Below are positions 35,471-49,589 of a stretch of DNA of 64,000 nt, piece by piece. The stretch is from the NCBI RefSeq assembly GCF_030272615.1, contig NC_081409.1, positions 208,985,190-209,049,189 on the forward strand. Reading direction: 5' to 3'. Under the pieces are notes generated by a model, which searched no databases, was not told the DNA's origin, and was given only the letters and a program-made list of their open reading frames with translations. Numbering within the stretch: position 1 is the first letter of the stretch; every line of letters begins with the position of its first letter. Both the position numbers and the translations under genes were made by a program. This DNA is from Cryptomeria japonica (taxonomy: Eukaryota; Streptophyta; Pinopsida; Cupressales; Cupressaceae).

Positions 35471-35976
35471 TACAATAAATGTTAGTTTCACATTTGGTTC
35501 ACTAGATGTGTAAGAGGAAAAACTTAGCATGTCAATTAGACTAATAGGTAACCACTTATCCTTAAATCTAATCGCAACGCAATGAAGAAATACTAACCGA
35601 AATCAACAAAGCAAAATAGCAAAGCCATCATAAAACTCAATGTTGACTCCAATGCACTTGGCCTCCATTGTTCTTCTTTTCCTTGTATTTGGTGATGGCT
35701 CTCAAAGTCGTGCTTTATGAAAACCTGCAAGATATATGCACAAGAATTACAAAAATAGTGGTTATTGATAATGAGGATTGAACCTAAATTTATAAATTTC
35801 TTGGAATTCGATATGACATTTGAGATTGATTTGAAAACAGAATTGACCAATGGCTGAAATTTCATGAGACAAAATAGATAGGAGATAAATATGATGTGAA
35901 CTAGATCTAATTGAATAAATAACTCATTTAACTAACTAGTTAAGAGATTTGATTGAGAGTGGAATTGAATTGATTG

Positions 35977-38945
35977 TGATGCAGAGCCAGGCAACAAACT
36001 AGGTGATAACCTTCTCTCACCTACAACTACTATCTCTAGATCAAGTTGTTTTGTTTGTTCAAGGTGTCAAACAACACACCTACCAAGTTCTCAACTCACA
36101 CAACCATTTTTTTGACCGAATCCATAAAGGATTAGTATCTTCCGGTATCGGTGGGATGGAAATAGTCAACCCTTGTGTGAATGGTAGACAATCTTCCGGT
36201 ACTGGTGGGATGGAAACCTATTGAATTTTGTCTATTGGTGGTCCACCCAACACAAAAAATCCATAAGATCTAACTGTCAAATGTGTTAGGGGTACTATTG
36301 GCATATGATGAATCAGTATGATAATATGATAATAATATATGTTGTCATTATTGTCAATCAGTATAGGTCAATCGGTATGAAGATTGGAAGAAATTGTTAT
36401 TGATGATCAAGTTGGAGAATCGGTATGAAGAGATGTAGTGAACTAGTGTCGGGGTTTCACTAAATGTGACTACCAGTTGGCAGTCTCAGCTCTATGGTTT
36501 TTGGTTTGGCAATCTAGCTTGTGTGATGCAACCGATGATATTCTGTGATGAGTTAGCTAAGAAATAAGGATGAGATCGAGATGCCATGTCAGTTTTGTGC
36601 AAGTGAAGGATTTCCTTGAGGATCTTGCATGTGAAGGCCGATTGCATTAAATGTCTACCTCAAGAATGAACATTCTTCTTAGTGGTATGAGAAGAAAGTG
36701 TGATGGGTTACTGATTTCTATGTGTGGTGAAGAATGGACGATGCAGAATGACTTGTGATTTGTTTGAGATTGTTTCATTCTATGAAATGTGTTTGGATGG
36801 TCATGATTGGACTGCTTGTAATAGTAAACCTAAATACTTAGGGTTTGTGTTACTAACCTAATTGTTGTCTATAAGGTCGATGATGTTTGTTATTGTAAGT
36901 TGTTGGCAAAAGTTGTGTATGTATCCAAGTGATGAGATACTTGCCAGACCAACGAGTAAAAATTGCAAAGTGTGATTGCAGAGTAGACAAACTGAAAAAG
37001 ATCTGCCTTAGTATATAGTGTTGTTATCAGATCAGAGTTTTACCTATTGTCTTCTAACCATTTCAACATAAGGAAAATCCCTTTGTCGAGTAGCTTTAAC
37101 TGGCTTACTATAAATCCTCTAACTAGGTGACTAAAGTTCATTGAGTTCTTTAAATCCTCTTGCGAGGTAACCTTTAACAGGGTATATAGCCATCCCTTAA
37201 CCGGGTGATCTTTAATAGGATTGGTTCCTAGCAGAACCTTATTGTAAAGTCTTTAACCAGACTAGGCTCCTAATAGAGCGAGCTTCCAAAGAGTTCAAAA
37301 CAATCTTGTGGGTATTAATCCCCACCGTGGTTTTTCCCATTTGGGTTTCCACATGAAAAATTTGTGTGTCATGAGTTGTGCATTTTTTATGTGATGATTA
37401 AGTATTCTTTGTTTAGGTGATTATGCATGCAGAGCTAATGGTTATGGTATTGTTGATACACCACATGCATATGTTTATGGGTGAAGTAGTTACGAAGTAT
37501 TGAATGTATTTGAAGTGTTCAGTTTTACTATTTTATGTTGTTTGAAGTCTTACTGTGTTTAACTGGTATTGCCATGGTTAAGTTCAGTACTGAAGATAGT
37601 CGGTTAGCATTATTTTATCTTGATAAGTTATAGAGAAGTTTTTGTATGTACTGATTCACCCCCCTCTCAGTACTAGTTAGGGTATTTGTTGTTCATAATT
37701 ATTCATGAGGTACTTGTCTCACAATTGTCCTATTTGTCTAGTAGCCCTAGCGGTTGACTAGTAGCCCTACCGGTTGAGTTCTCCACACACAACTTAATAA
37801 AACTTCAAAGGACAAGACAAACTAAGGGAATATTCATATACCCTTTATTGAGTTACACAATTCACCAAAGGCTTAGACTTTAACCCCAATTTTGAAGGTA
37901 TGAACCCTTACTATCCTTACTGACCTGATTAAGCCAATTAGGCCTAATTTACAAAGCAAGTACCCCTTGTATTAGTCTCCTAAATAAACCAACACTTCTG
38001 CAAGGTGGGTAAGGTGTCAAACCACCAAATCCAAGGTTTCAAAACTTGATCCCATCTCCTTTGTCTACTGCAAGTGATTTTCACTTCTACAGTTTAGGTA
38101 GTCACATAGAGATGCCTGCCTAGGGTCAATTCAATCTCCTCGGGATTGGAGCCTCCCTGCAAACCAACACCAAAATATTATGGTACAATGGCCCCTTTAA
38201 CATTTTCCCACAGTTTTTTGGTCCTCTGGTGAAAATGTCAAATTAAGGGCATCTTTTCAGTGAAACCCTAGGTGTTGGCAAGGTTTGTGACCGGTCCGGA
38301 TAGGTTTTGATGGATCTCTACAACCTAATTTTTTCAAGACCTCAAAATTGATTCAAATGAAAGGTCAGAGACTTCCCTAACTCATCCAATTGGTTTCAAG
38401 TATCCACCAATCTGTACAAGTTAGAAATGAACATCAAACACGCAAAATTTTAGGAAACTCCAAGTATATTGTATTGCTCAAAAACTCCAAAACATCACCA
38501 ATTTCAACAACTTCAACAACAACAACCCTAGAATCAATCCAAGTGGGCCTAATATATCCTCCCTGATGGTTTCCAACCACTTTTGAAACTTTGGAACCAT
38601 TGGAGGATTAGTTACCCCTTTTTACAATATTTTGCAATGACAACAAAAGTTGTCAACTTGCACTTTTCAAATTTGGTGACTCCAAGGTGTATTTGCCCTA
38701 TTCAAAATATTGGTCTGATATTTCTAAGACCAATATTTATTGCTTGAGTCATGCCTAGACTCCTATTGACCCACATGGTCATTTGTCCATGGTGGCTTAT
38801 AAAATGCAACCATGACAATGTCTTACATCAATTGGATCTTATTGACTCATAAACATATCAACCTACTACGTATGATCATTTTTCACCTCATGGGAGATAT
38901 TAGACTCTTTAGGCTTCATTTCTGTCTTTGGGAGCTCCTGCACCA
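35977..38945. mobile_element. Solo-LTR-like insert in the right LTR of D
   Basis: GATTG stands on both sides (35972-35976 and 38946-38950). The ends are TGATGCAG and TGCACCA, so TG...CA with a partly mirrored terminus. With the nested solo LTR at 36296-37708 removed it is about 1.55 kb. It has no coding motif. A solo LTR of a family with no other copy in the window is the simplest reading. Confidence 0.6.
36296..37708 (+). mobile_element. Solo LTR related to copia element A
   Basis: It begins TATTGGCATATG like the LTR of A, shares GGCAGTCTCAGCTC, GTGATGAGTTAGC, GGATCTTGCATG, the CTTTAACNGGGT unit run and CACCGTGGTTTTTCCC, and ends near the CCCCCTCTCAGTAC block. GGTAC flanks it at 36291-36295 and 37709-37713. 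No internal coding remains, so the element was removed by LTR-LTR recombination. It is clearly diverged from both LTRs of A. Confidence 0.85.
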
Positions 38946-40079
38946 GATTGAGAGAGAAAAAAAGATTTATTGAAGTGTTAACTGATTTGATTGATTCAAA
39001 GATTGAATTGATTGATCAACCAAAAAAAGGTGATTGAAAACTGACTGAGGGTCAATAGTAGTTAGGAATTTCCACATGTGATGTAAGGAATTGAGATGAA
39101 ATATCATTTGCAAAAAAATTGGGTTTCAAAAACATAAAATTAAAATTGAAACTAGAGGAAGTTGATTTGAATTTGGAGGGAAATCAAATTTATTTGAAAT
39201 GAGGAGGTAAATGAGATTAAATAAATTTAGAAAATTTATTTAATCAAGAGGACACAATTAGCTAATTAAACAATTTGAAAAAATTCTTTATTTGTGGGAA
39301 GATAACAAATTAAATTTAATTAAACAATTAATATCACTTAATTAAAGTGAATAAACATCCAATTAATTAAATAATAATAATATTTAATTAATATTAGGAG
39401 GGAAATGATCAAAGATTAATTGATTATGAAAGTAGAGGGAAATTTGAATTATGATTTTGAAACAGAAGAATAAAATTAGATTAATTAAATAATTAAAATT
39501 AGTTAATTAAGAAAGAGAAATAATTAGTAAAACTGGTGTTTGCAAGTGCGAGACAATTTTTAGTGTCTACAATGCTAACTAAACATGTTCATAAATACAC
39601 ATGAAAATTTTATTAAAAAATGAGCAAACATCTTCACATACTTATTTGTAGGATTCGATGGCAAATAATATATGAGATATGAATTTTAATGGTTTCTCAT
39701 TGTATTTCGTGCTTGGAACTCTACCTAGTAAATAAATAAACATATATGTTTATACTTGCACAAGATGAATATAATATGAAATATGCTGCAAATACTTGAT
39801 AATAATAGACCACTGCAAGGGGGCAACCTCCTAACCCACTTCGAGGGGGATACCTCCAATATTATTCAATAGCAGCTCAATACTCAAGTTGATGATAATA
39901 ACTAACTTGTACCTCCTATATATATATATATCATATTATGTCGTGGACACTACCTAGGCCGACTTAGACATTTAAATATGAAACCTAGTAGAAACTAGAT
40001 GCATATATGGTTATAATGATAATTATGTAACTTATTTAAAAGTTAAGGTAGCCACAAGTCAACTACTCATAACACAATA

Positions 40080-40509
40080 TGTAATGCCCACCAAAATACC
40101 CTAGAGGAATAATCTAAAATCTGAAATCTTGCAATCCTGGAATCACGAAACAATACATATATGACATATAATCATCATAATAAACAAGCAAGTCAAAAGA
40201 GAATCACAACACTTTATCATGCTCGCAATGAGTGATAAGGCATCATCCCTTTCACAATGACAACCACACAATATAACATCAAAGCATTGCATAAACCATA
40301 ATCACAAAATAGGGTTAGTACCATTATAACATCATAAGTCATATACTCTACATATGAATCTAGAAATCACCAAACATCATGAGTCATATCAAATAACATA
40401 AGTCCACATAGAGTAACTAGCATCATTAGTACCATCTAAGAATCATCCATATGTCTAAATAAGTCTATCAATGTGTAAATCAAAATGCAAGTCTAGGAGG
40501 GGCACTACA
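40080..40509 (-). repeat. 3' LTR of element E
   Basis: It is 430 bp and matches 62281-62708 almost throughout (for example ATAATCATCATAATAAACAA, GTGATAAGGCATCATCCC, AAACATCATGAGTCATATCA) and its last 44 bp match 43888-43931. Confidence 0.85.
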
Positions 40510-43500
40510 TCCTCCCCCTGGGTTCGACTTACTCCTGGAAGTTGTCAAGGCTTAAACTGAAAACATACACACATCAACATAGAACTTCGTACTCCAAACA
40601 ATTTCTATCTCAAAGTAAGATAATGACTATAAAAGTTTCCTTTGTACGCTTCAATTATCCAAGCAAATACGTTACACAAGAGATAAAACAAGTCACAAAA
40701 CTCTTACTGGCTATAATAAGCATGGCAAATCATTGAAATATCTTCAAGATGACTTTATTTAACCACATTTTGAAAGACTAAAATTGTAATTCTTGTATTT
40801 GATTTAGCATCTATAAGCAAAAGTCACAACAACTCACACCATTTAAGCATGACAACACTTCCTTAACATCTAGTTGAATGCATTTAAGAGGGCAAATATA
40901 CGTTTTACACAATTTTCCACTCATAAGAACATCCTTAAGAAACCACATGTGATACACCTATATGAGGAAAGTTTGAATAAACTTCTTTCAAAACTAAATA
41001 ATATGAAGAGAATCTTGCAATTACCAAAATTTTATATCTCATATTTTCAAGGGAAAGCAAGATTTACAACATTCAAGTTCTCAATCCCTACCACACTTTC
41101 GCTATGCTACTCTGATGCAGGCATTTACACATCTACTATCCAATTAATTCTTTTTAAAGGCACACTAATCCATTTATTATATATATATATATAAACACTC
41201 ATTGAAGATATGCAATCAATAGTTTCCTTTGCTTTTATCTACTTCATATATTAAAAATCCCTCAATTTGAATGCACTTGTATCTAACTTTCATAAAATCT
41301 TACAAGTAAACAGTATATTTCATCCATTAACATTTTTTTTTCCATTTAGTCAACTAATTTTAGCATTACTTAATTGTTCATTAAAGCTAGTTCACTTATC
41401 TGTGGTCTCCTCCCTTGCACACACTATCAAAGGTTCCAAGTGAACATGATAGAGACAACACTGGCACATAACGAGGGCCCACAATACTCAACATACATAA
41501 TGACCACTATGGACAACATAGATGAAGTCAAAAGGAAGGATCCTCAAATCCAATTATTAAATCACGAAAAGAAAGAAAATTTGTCGGTGAAGTCAATCAA
41601 GAAATAGAGTGTGACAAGTGCCACCACAAGAACAAAATAAACAAAAGAAGAAATTAGTGGCTATTCATAAAGAAAAAAGATCCAAAATCAAATTAAATCC
41701 AACCATACTTCACAAAATCACAAAATAACTCAAGACAAAATAACCAACTCATACAAATCTACATCAAGATGTGAGAAACATTAGTGAAACCAAAAGGGAG
41801 TAATCACTACACAACACCCAAGGGTACAACACTCTGAATGTGTTAGAAAGTGCACACAAAATATCTATAATAATAAATTTATTTATATACCCATATTATT
41901 TTATCATTTTTAATGCATTACAATCCTTTACGATAATCTAGGCAAATATTCCTTATGGAAGATAACATATGCAAGGAGAAAATAAAGTGTCTCATACACA
42001 CACAAGAAATACACTCATACATGATTAATGTTTAAGACGTCCTATCAATATAGTGATCACATTTGCCAACTTATGATAGAAACAAATGTTAGAACTTCCA
42101 TTAATCACCCGATGATATACTTTAACATGCATACACCATTTAAATGCTCAATAAATAGTAAGCATATGATTAGAATGTTCTACATGATGTTGTTAATTAT
42201 TTGATCAATCATATATTTACTCATATTTATTCTCATAACAAATAAATCTCACTACTTAAAGCAAAATTTAATATCAGATTTCTACTTTAACCATCTATGG
42301 TCATTTCCCTTCATGTTATTAGCCATTTAATTGTATATTAAGCATAAAACTTGATATCCTATCCTTACTTGCCACCACTAAACTTTCATATAATGTCACA
42401 CACAAATTCAACTACATACATATATTACCTTATTCAATCTCATCTCCTACCATCACTTAATTATAATCATTTGCAAACTAAGCATTCCTAGCAATCAAGA
42501 AGCACAACCATCTAGAAACGCATTACAAATCCATTCATTACACCATCAATTCAACCAAATGGAATTCATGAAACAAACACTTTCTTTGAATGGGATAATG
42601 AGATAGAATTTTGCCTTAATCCATCCATTTTGATCAAATAGAACATTTCATCAACCACACAGCTCCTACTCAAGACTAAGACTTTTATCTTGCCAAACCA
42701 AATAAAGACATAATGATATGATTTCAAATTTTATATACATGCAATGCACCAAGTTATTACTTAATTCAACACACATATTATAACATTGTATTTTAACACA
42801 TTATTTATGCAAAATAGATTATATCTAATCAATTCTTCCTTAAAATAAATCATGGACACAATGCACAAGTCTCAATCTTCAAACAATTCCATTTTATCCA
42901 AACTTTTCCTTTAATATATGCAATACCACACTTCAACAATAAGTATCCAAAGCTCCTACTTATTATCAATAGACTGCTAAGCGCTATGATTCATTTACCC
43001 AAATGAAGAGGAGAGAGAGGAAGAACACTGAAAATCAACCATTGTATGCACACAAGAATTATCCATGAACAGTTTGAAATTCCTAGACATATCACAATTA
43101 TCGTATTATGCAGCTATTCACATCATTTTCTAAGATATGCAAATTAAACTTCCCATAAGGTCTCCTAATATTACAAATGCCACTATAAACCTCAAGTCCT
43201 TATTGAAATATGTGATCTACTCGAATAATATTTTCTTAAATGCAGAATCGCACACATATATAAACACCCGATAGTTCCATTGGCATCCATACTTCATTAA
43301 TTAACTTACTTATCTTTTCCACAAGAGAATAAATGAAAGATAATGGCATCATTGAACTACTATTTCCTCATATGGGTGCATCCCATCCAAGTTCTTCAAT
43401 TCACATCATGGTCTACACTGAATCATTCATATATGCACAACATAAGCACACCATTTTAATATTCATAAGAAAATCAATGTAACAACTAATCCTATAAACA

Positions 43501-43871
43501 TAACATTAGATAAGAGAACACACACGCCATTTTTTTTCATTCTATAGCATGATCATTTATATAGGGAAACGACCTTTAATTTTGTAATAATCACTAGCAA
43601 TTATAAGCAAGAAAGACCACATAGAGTCATATAGACATCACACTCATCTAAGAGACATGCATAAGAAATGAATACACATATTGCACACAATTTATACTTT
43701 CTAGAAAGGATTAGGTAGAGACACAAACAATATACATATAAGATCTCCAAAGTTTCAAATATCATTTTCCATCACAAATCTCAAGAACAACTCAAGTCAA
43801 GAGAACGTTAAAGTACACCATGTAAGACCAAGAGCAACAACCTTAACCAAAGATCCCAATGTTGACAACAT
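40510..43871 (-). other. Interior of element E, non-coding
   Basis: AT-rich sequence, poor in G on the plus strand, with no retrotransposon domain on either strand. The longest open frames are about 100 codons and have no motif. Confidence 0.55.
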
Positions 43872-43931
43872 GGGATCTAATACCAGATGTAATTCCCACC
43901 AAAATACCCTAGAGGAATAATCTAAAATCTA
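43872..43931 (-). repeat. Primer-binding site and cut end of the 5' LTR of element E
   Basis: 43888-43931 matches the end of the 3' LTR (TGTAATTCCCACCAAAATAC against TGTAATGCCCACCAAAATAC). Then similarity stops abruptly where segment G was inserted; the rest of this LTR is at 62281-62708. Confidence 0.75.
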
Positions 43932-46913
43932 CTAGCAAAAGGGATAATTTTTTTTGTTTAAAACATCCATTACTTCTATGTTATCATTAACATACATTAA
44001 ATACAACATTATCTATTTACAAGATCACATATACCAACATGAACATAACCATAGAACTATATTATGCAAGTGGAATAATTCAATTAAATCATCAAAACAT
44101 CTCCAAGTAAACTCTTACAAACATAACCATTCCCTAGGGTATCTCAACGTCACTACTTGACATAATTCTAACATATCACTTATCCATCTAGGACATCATA
44201 TCTTATTATTCAACTAGTCACTTACTTTTCATATAGATAGGATAACAATGACACATATGCATAACCTTTTTACAGCATACTTTCTAGGTTCATTTTATAA
44301 ACATTAACCCAATGTTTCCTATTACTCATCTTGATTCAATAATTACTTAACACATCATGAATCTAAATGAATTTATCCTTCTCCTACATATGGAACTAGA
44401 TGAGCTCCTTAAGCACAACCATTACACAACTTCTTCAAGAATACTAACTGTATTCATATGCAAGCTTATAATAGCAAGCTCTTATTTTCTTCCAATTAGA
44501 ATACCATGCTACTAAACAATTTCAAGAATCATATTTAATACAATAAACATAATCTAATCATTCAATCCCCTAAATCAACATAGTATCTCAATCCCTATAT
44601 ATTGAATATTTCTTCGACATGAACTAAATAATAATACATCATCTTATTACAAGATCAAAGTTTCTAAATCATCAAGACCTAACACATAAGAGTGCATAGA
44701 ACAAGCAAATAGTCTATTGCCACATCACACCCTATTTCTCAAGATTACAAGTTACGTAAGCATATAATCTTACTTCCTTTTATCATAATGAATCATAGAT
44801 CTATTTAACCATTTCACCTAGATAATTCCTATTTACTTAAATAAGAACAATAACAACAATTACTATTCTTTCCAACTTCCAGCCCATATGTCACAATTCC
44901 ATCTCACGAATTCAGATGCAACACAAATACATAAATGCTAGCTCATTTATTTTTCCACATAGAACTCATAATATCATATTTCAGAATGAATATCCAATAT
45001 ATAAAAATGATCAATGAACTCTCCTTCTAATCCACCACATCTTATCCTATCTCAATTTCATCTACAAATACATGAAGATACATAATCTCCTTTACATATA
45101 CAAATCATCTTGATATAATGTTTCCTTATTCCAAGTACATAGAAATCAGCTCCAAGAGAAAACCCACATAATGAAGAATCCAAAAATCCAATTCACACAT
45201 GATTGCATCCAAGAAGAACATCCCAATGGAAGAAGGAATTCAACAACCCGACCATGTGAAACTAAATAGGAACCACCCCCCATGCTAGGAGATGACATGG
45301 GGTTCCAACTCACACTCAAGACCTAGGCTGACACCTAACAACCAAAGGATACAACACGACTCATCCAAGACTCCAACATAAATATAACATCGAAATACAT
45401 CACATGGCTAAATAAAAGTAAGTAACATCCAAAGGAAATAAAAAACAATCGAGGCATATGGACAATGGACACATGCTAGGTAGAGTGTCATCACATGCTA
45501 ATCTCATGTGGCATCCGTCTCCACCTTGGAGTCACTCAAGGGAGATCAGGTTACCTCTTCAACGGTCTTCCCAATCTAAGATCCCAAATCCATCTCCCTG
45601 GGTCTATTCAATTAGTTCATACAATAACATATTCTTTATCTTCATTAGGTTAATTCCTAATTACCCAAACCTGCTAATTAATTATTATTAATGCGATTAC
45701 TTGCAATTACAATAGAAAACTCTTCATGTGCTTCCAACCGGTCTAGACCCTTTACAAGCGGTCTATTGCTCATGACCCTAGTCCTACACATGAACGAGCC
45801 AACTCCCCCAACCATAGACCATAACCATAGGGTTAAACATACATCCAAAGAACATCATAAGAACATAATGAAGGCTCACAAATGATATAGAAATAATCAT
45901 AACATATTGAGTATAATTTGACCATAACAAAGCACATAAAGCCATACACATGGAAGAGAGCCTTCACCAAATAAACACAAAGGAAAATCCAATCATGATT
46001 ACAATCCAAAAGTGAAACTAAATTGATAAAAAATATTCTACAGTGAGCAATAAAACATCCCACTGGAGTCATACAATCAATCCCTCAATAGCGAGGACTT
46101 CTCCCTCTCGATGGAGCAACACATAGCATATGAAACACCTCAATGGTCAAGTATGAATCCTCTTACCAGATCACAATAAACATCATGAATGATAAAAAAT
46201 ACATTAAAGAAAACATTGAGAAGGTCAACATAGTCTTCACATGCCTCTGGAGAAATTATACAATGCAAAAAGACACTAAAACAAGCCAAAAAATGACTTT
46301 CTAGGACCCCTGAAATAGTCCAACACTTCTGGTATGCAGGTTAGCACCCTTGGTAGGTATGGTAGCACTTTTGGTACATACCTTAACATTTTTGGTCCAT
46401 TTTGTAGCGTTTTGGGTGTCTCTGATAGCATTTTTGGTAAATTGGCTTGCATAATGGATTTTAGGACTTCAACTCCCATGGTAGTTTTCCCAATGCCTTG
46501 GGTACATACCATAGCATCCCTAGGGTGTAGCATAGCACTGCTAGAATGTCCTAAAGTGCCCTAGGTTGATAATGTAGAAATTTTGGGAGAAATCTAGAAA
46601 ATCAAGCAAAACAAGGATGCAAGGCTTAGAAACTGATTAAGGATTGCTCAGGGATCCAAAATGGCCCACAAATAGCATATAGAGGGACTGCAAGATCCAA
46701 ATATCGATGAGGACAACCAAAAACATAAATAATAGACTCATTGGAAAAAGATGCATAAGAAAATCCATCTCCCACAGTGCCTAATTTGACACATATAAGG
46801 CATAATCAACAAGGAGAGAGATAGAACAACACTGCAACAACATGTAGAACACTAGGAAAGGACCACAAGGTTCAATTGCAACCTTTTCACATACTTGGAA
46901 GGATCTACAATTC
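43932..46913. other. Segment G, left part, inserted in the LTR of E
   Basis: AT-rich, with CA- and TC-rich short words and no gene motif. G resumes after element B (54937-55808), after C (60046-60157) and after H (61804-62280), about 4.4 kb in total. I could not identify its termini or a clean target duplication, so its class is unknown. Confidence 0.45.
46318..46446. repeat. Degenerate 21-bp tandem repeat
   Basis: About six units follow the plus-strand pattern TAGCACTTTTGGTACATAC. Read on the minus strand each unit gives seven residues of the form PKVLxxx (PKML, PKTL, PKML, PKVL, PRVL, PEVL in order), inside an 85-codon open frame at 46276-46533. Confidence 0.6.
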
Positions 46914-48636
46914 TAGTATTTGTCATAATTGATGCAGATGCAGGCGATGCAGTTGAAGATGGATGACTGCTCTGGTAAATGATAGAAGTCTATTTGTGAT
47001 GAAGAGATTCAGATTCTATGAATAGATGACATGATCAGTTATTTGTGTTGTCATTGATGGAAGCTGATGTCAAATGATGTTCCTAATGTTTTGTTTTGTC
47101 ATCTTAGTGATTTGGTTTATCGAAAGACAGAGTTTACCAACAGAGAACTAAAGTATGCGAAATAGGACTTTAACCGATAAAGTAGAGTTGTTTTGATTGA
47201 ATCAGTCGATCGACGATGATTGGTGATTTGCTGTTTGGATAGTGAAATTGTATCATGGAAAGGTGTATCTAACTGGAACCGAAACTTGTGAAGATTACTG
47301 AAAGGCATGTTTCAAATTTATGATGAAGTTTTGCTAAGGTTTCAGTAGGGTTTAAGACCGGTGAAGAAATCATCAAACCGGTAACGATTTCTGTTGTGAC
47401 GGTGATCGACAACGAGTCTACATGAAGTTGGTAACATGACATAACCTGTGTGAAAGATTTAATTGTTATTTTGGCACGATTCAAGGAATAATTTCTTGGG
47501 AATCAATGAAACGCTTAGTAGAGTGTTTTGAGGGTTTGACTTTGATATAGATCGGATTTTTGTAATGGGTTACAATCAATGAATGGTTGATATTGCATTA
47601 TAATTTGTTGTAATAATCTGTATATCGATCTGTGATGATCTCGTATGATTTGAATTAAAAATTCAATATGTAATTAGGGTTTTGTGGCCGGCCTAGTTGA
47701 GATGGCTATTTAGGATGACACAACTGATGTTTATTGTATTAGTGGTCTTAGAGAATGTGTTAAGCCGTCCAAGCAAAGTGTGAGATCTTCTTGCGAGTTA
47801 CAAACTGTTAAGTATAACTAGATCTGATCAAGCAAGCAGAGAAGTGTAAGTAAACATATCATTTTCTTACTGTTGTTCCCTAACAAGTTCAACAAGTTAA
47901 ATCCCTCAACCGGGTAGGTCCTAATAGGCCTTAAACACTTAAGTCCCCTAACAGGGCAACTCTCAAAAGAGTATTAAATCCTCTCACGAGGTTGATCCTA
48001 ATAGATCATCAAGCTACTAACCGAGCTACAAGGCAAATCCCTTAACCGGGTGACTCCTAACAAGGTCTTCTCCTAACAAGGTCTTCTCCTAACCGGGCAT
48101 ATTGTAAACTCTTAACAGGGCTAAGCTCCTAACAGGGTGTACTTCAAAAGAGTACAAATATTTGTGGGTGCCAACTCCCACCGTGGTTTTTCCCTATTTG
48201 GGTTTCCACGTCAAAAACTTATGGTGTTCATGTGTGGAATGTTTTTCATGTGATGTTTTTGTTTATGTTTAATTTCATGCATTATTTTTGAGACACCGAT
48301 TATGATGTTTTATCAGAAGTTTATCAGAGGTTATCCGTACTGATAAGGAGTTGTTTGAGAAAGTATTTGATCTGATTGATAAGGTTAATGAGTTGGTAAG
48401 TGATCAAGTTTATATGATTTCTTTGGTGGTGAAAGTATTAATAGTTGTGGTAGATGATTTGATTAATGTGTTAAGCAAATTTGATAAAGAGGTTATTAGA
48501 TCTGATTAAAGAAGTTGAGATATTTGTTAAACAGTTTCAGATCTGAGATAAGTTTGTTTTTGAGTTAAAGTTTCAATTGGTGTTAATAATGATTCACCCC
48601 CCTCTTAGTATTAACTGGATCCTCATAGGATTAACA
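46914..48636 (+). repeat. 5' LTR of copia element B
   Basis: It matches 53273-54936. It contains a run of CCTAACNGGGT units at about 47880-48140 and TCCCACCGTGGTTTTTCCC near 48176, then GGGTTTCCACGTC. Its first bases are diverged from the 3' copy, so the left edge may be off by a few bases. Confidence 0.88.
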
Positions 48637-48638
48637 AT

Positions 48639-48651
48639 TGGTATCAGAGCC
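48639..48651 (+). other. Primer-binding site of element B
   Basis: TGGTATCAGAGCC, a perfect match to the plant initiator tRNA-Met end, two bases after the LTR. Confidence 0.92.
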
Positions 48652-48710
48652 TTGGTCCTCTATGGGCAATAAGCCTAACCGCTTAGGGAAAATATTTTGA
48701 GGAAGTCAAG

Positions 48711-49589
48711 ATGATGAAGAAAGAGGGTCCTAAGTTCAACAAGGATAACTACAAGATCTGGAAAGACAAAATGAATATCTACGTAAAAGGTCTTGGTGCA
48801 CAATATTGGAAGCAAGTTTAAACAACATATGTTTCTCCTACCACTACTCCCTTGACACCGGATAAACTTAGAGAGCAACAAGATAACATGCAAGCCCTAG
48901 AAGATAATGTAAGTACTTTATCTGATTTAGAATATATTGATGTTCAAGGATTGGAAACTGCAGGTGAGGTTTGGGAAAATTTAGAGACAATCTATGGAGG
49001 AGATGAGAATGTTCAAAGAGCCAAAGAGGAAAGCTTGGGAGGAAAATTCGATGACATGAGAATTCTTGAAGGAGAGAATATTGCACAGTATGGTCAGAGA
49101 ATCAAAGAAGTTTTTGGCGGCATAAAGAGTACAGGAGGTAAAATAGAAGATGACGCAATAGTAAGTAAAATTCTCAGAACTCTTCAACCTCAATATGTTA
49201 TAAGATGATCGACAATACAAGAACTTAGATCTATTTCAAAGGATAAGAAAACTATTGATTCATTGATTGGTAAGCTTACAGCCTTTGAGTTAAATAGTTT
49301 TGACAATAGTGTGACCAAATATACTAAAGCTGCCTTTAAAGCTTCTATTATTGGTTCATATGCTAGAAAAGGAAAAGACATATGTCAAAATCATGAGTGC
49401 AGGACAAGTCATGGAAGTAACCGGGGAAATGAAGACAATGAAGATCAAGTGATAGAACTTGAGGCACTGTTAGCAAAGAGATTTCCAAGAGGCACTAGTA
49501 AGTATAAAGGAAAGCTACCTTTGAAGTGTTTCTCTTGTAGTAAAATCAGTCATATTGCTGCTAACTGCCGTAACACTAATAAGAAATAA
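48711..49589 (+). pseudogene. gag of copia element B
   Basis: It starts MMKKEGPKFNKDNYKIWKD, as in A. One frame continues to 49589 through stops near 48819 and 49206 (the latter AGA TGA TCG, fitting CGA to TGA). The zinc knuckle, CFSCSKISHIAANC near 49537, has the CX2CX4HX4C spacing intact, unlike A. The TAA at 49587 interrupts the link to protease, in the same frame. Confidence 0.9.

Larger units (their letters stand above)
27625..39571 (-). mobile_element. LTR element D, large, without recognisable pol
   Basis: The left LTR (27625-28260) and the right LTR (35517-39571, itself interrupted) share long stretches, for example GCATGTCAATTAGACTAA and GATGGCTCTCAAAGTCGT near one end and GGAGGGAAATGATCAAAG-like sequence near the other. 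The ends are TGTGTA and TCTACA. ATGCT flanks both sides (27620-27624 and 39572-39576). A purine stretch, AAAGAGAGACAAAA on the minus strand, abuts the left LTR at 28261, so the element reads on the minus strand. The 7.26-kb interior contains a decayed Pro-rich frame but no protease, integrase or reverse transcriptase motif, as in large non-autonomous (LARD-type) elements. Confidence 0.8.
35517..39571 (-). repeat. LTR of element D, right copy, interrupted
   Basis: D-related sequence covers 35517-35976 and 38951-39571; the middle is a later insert (35977-38945, TSD GATTG). Without it this LTR is about 1.08 kb. It keeps the region that the left LTR has lost. Confidence 0.72.
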
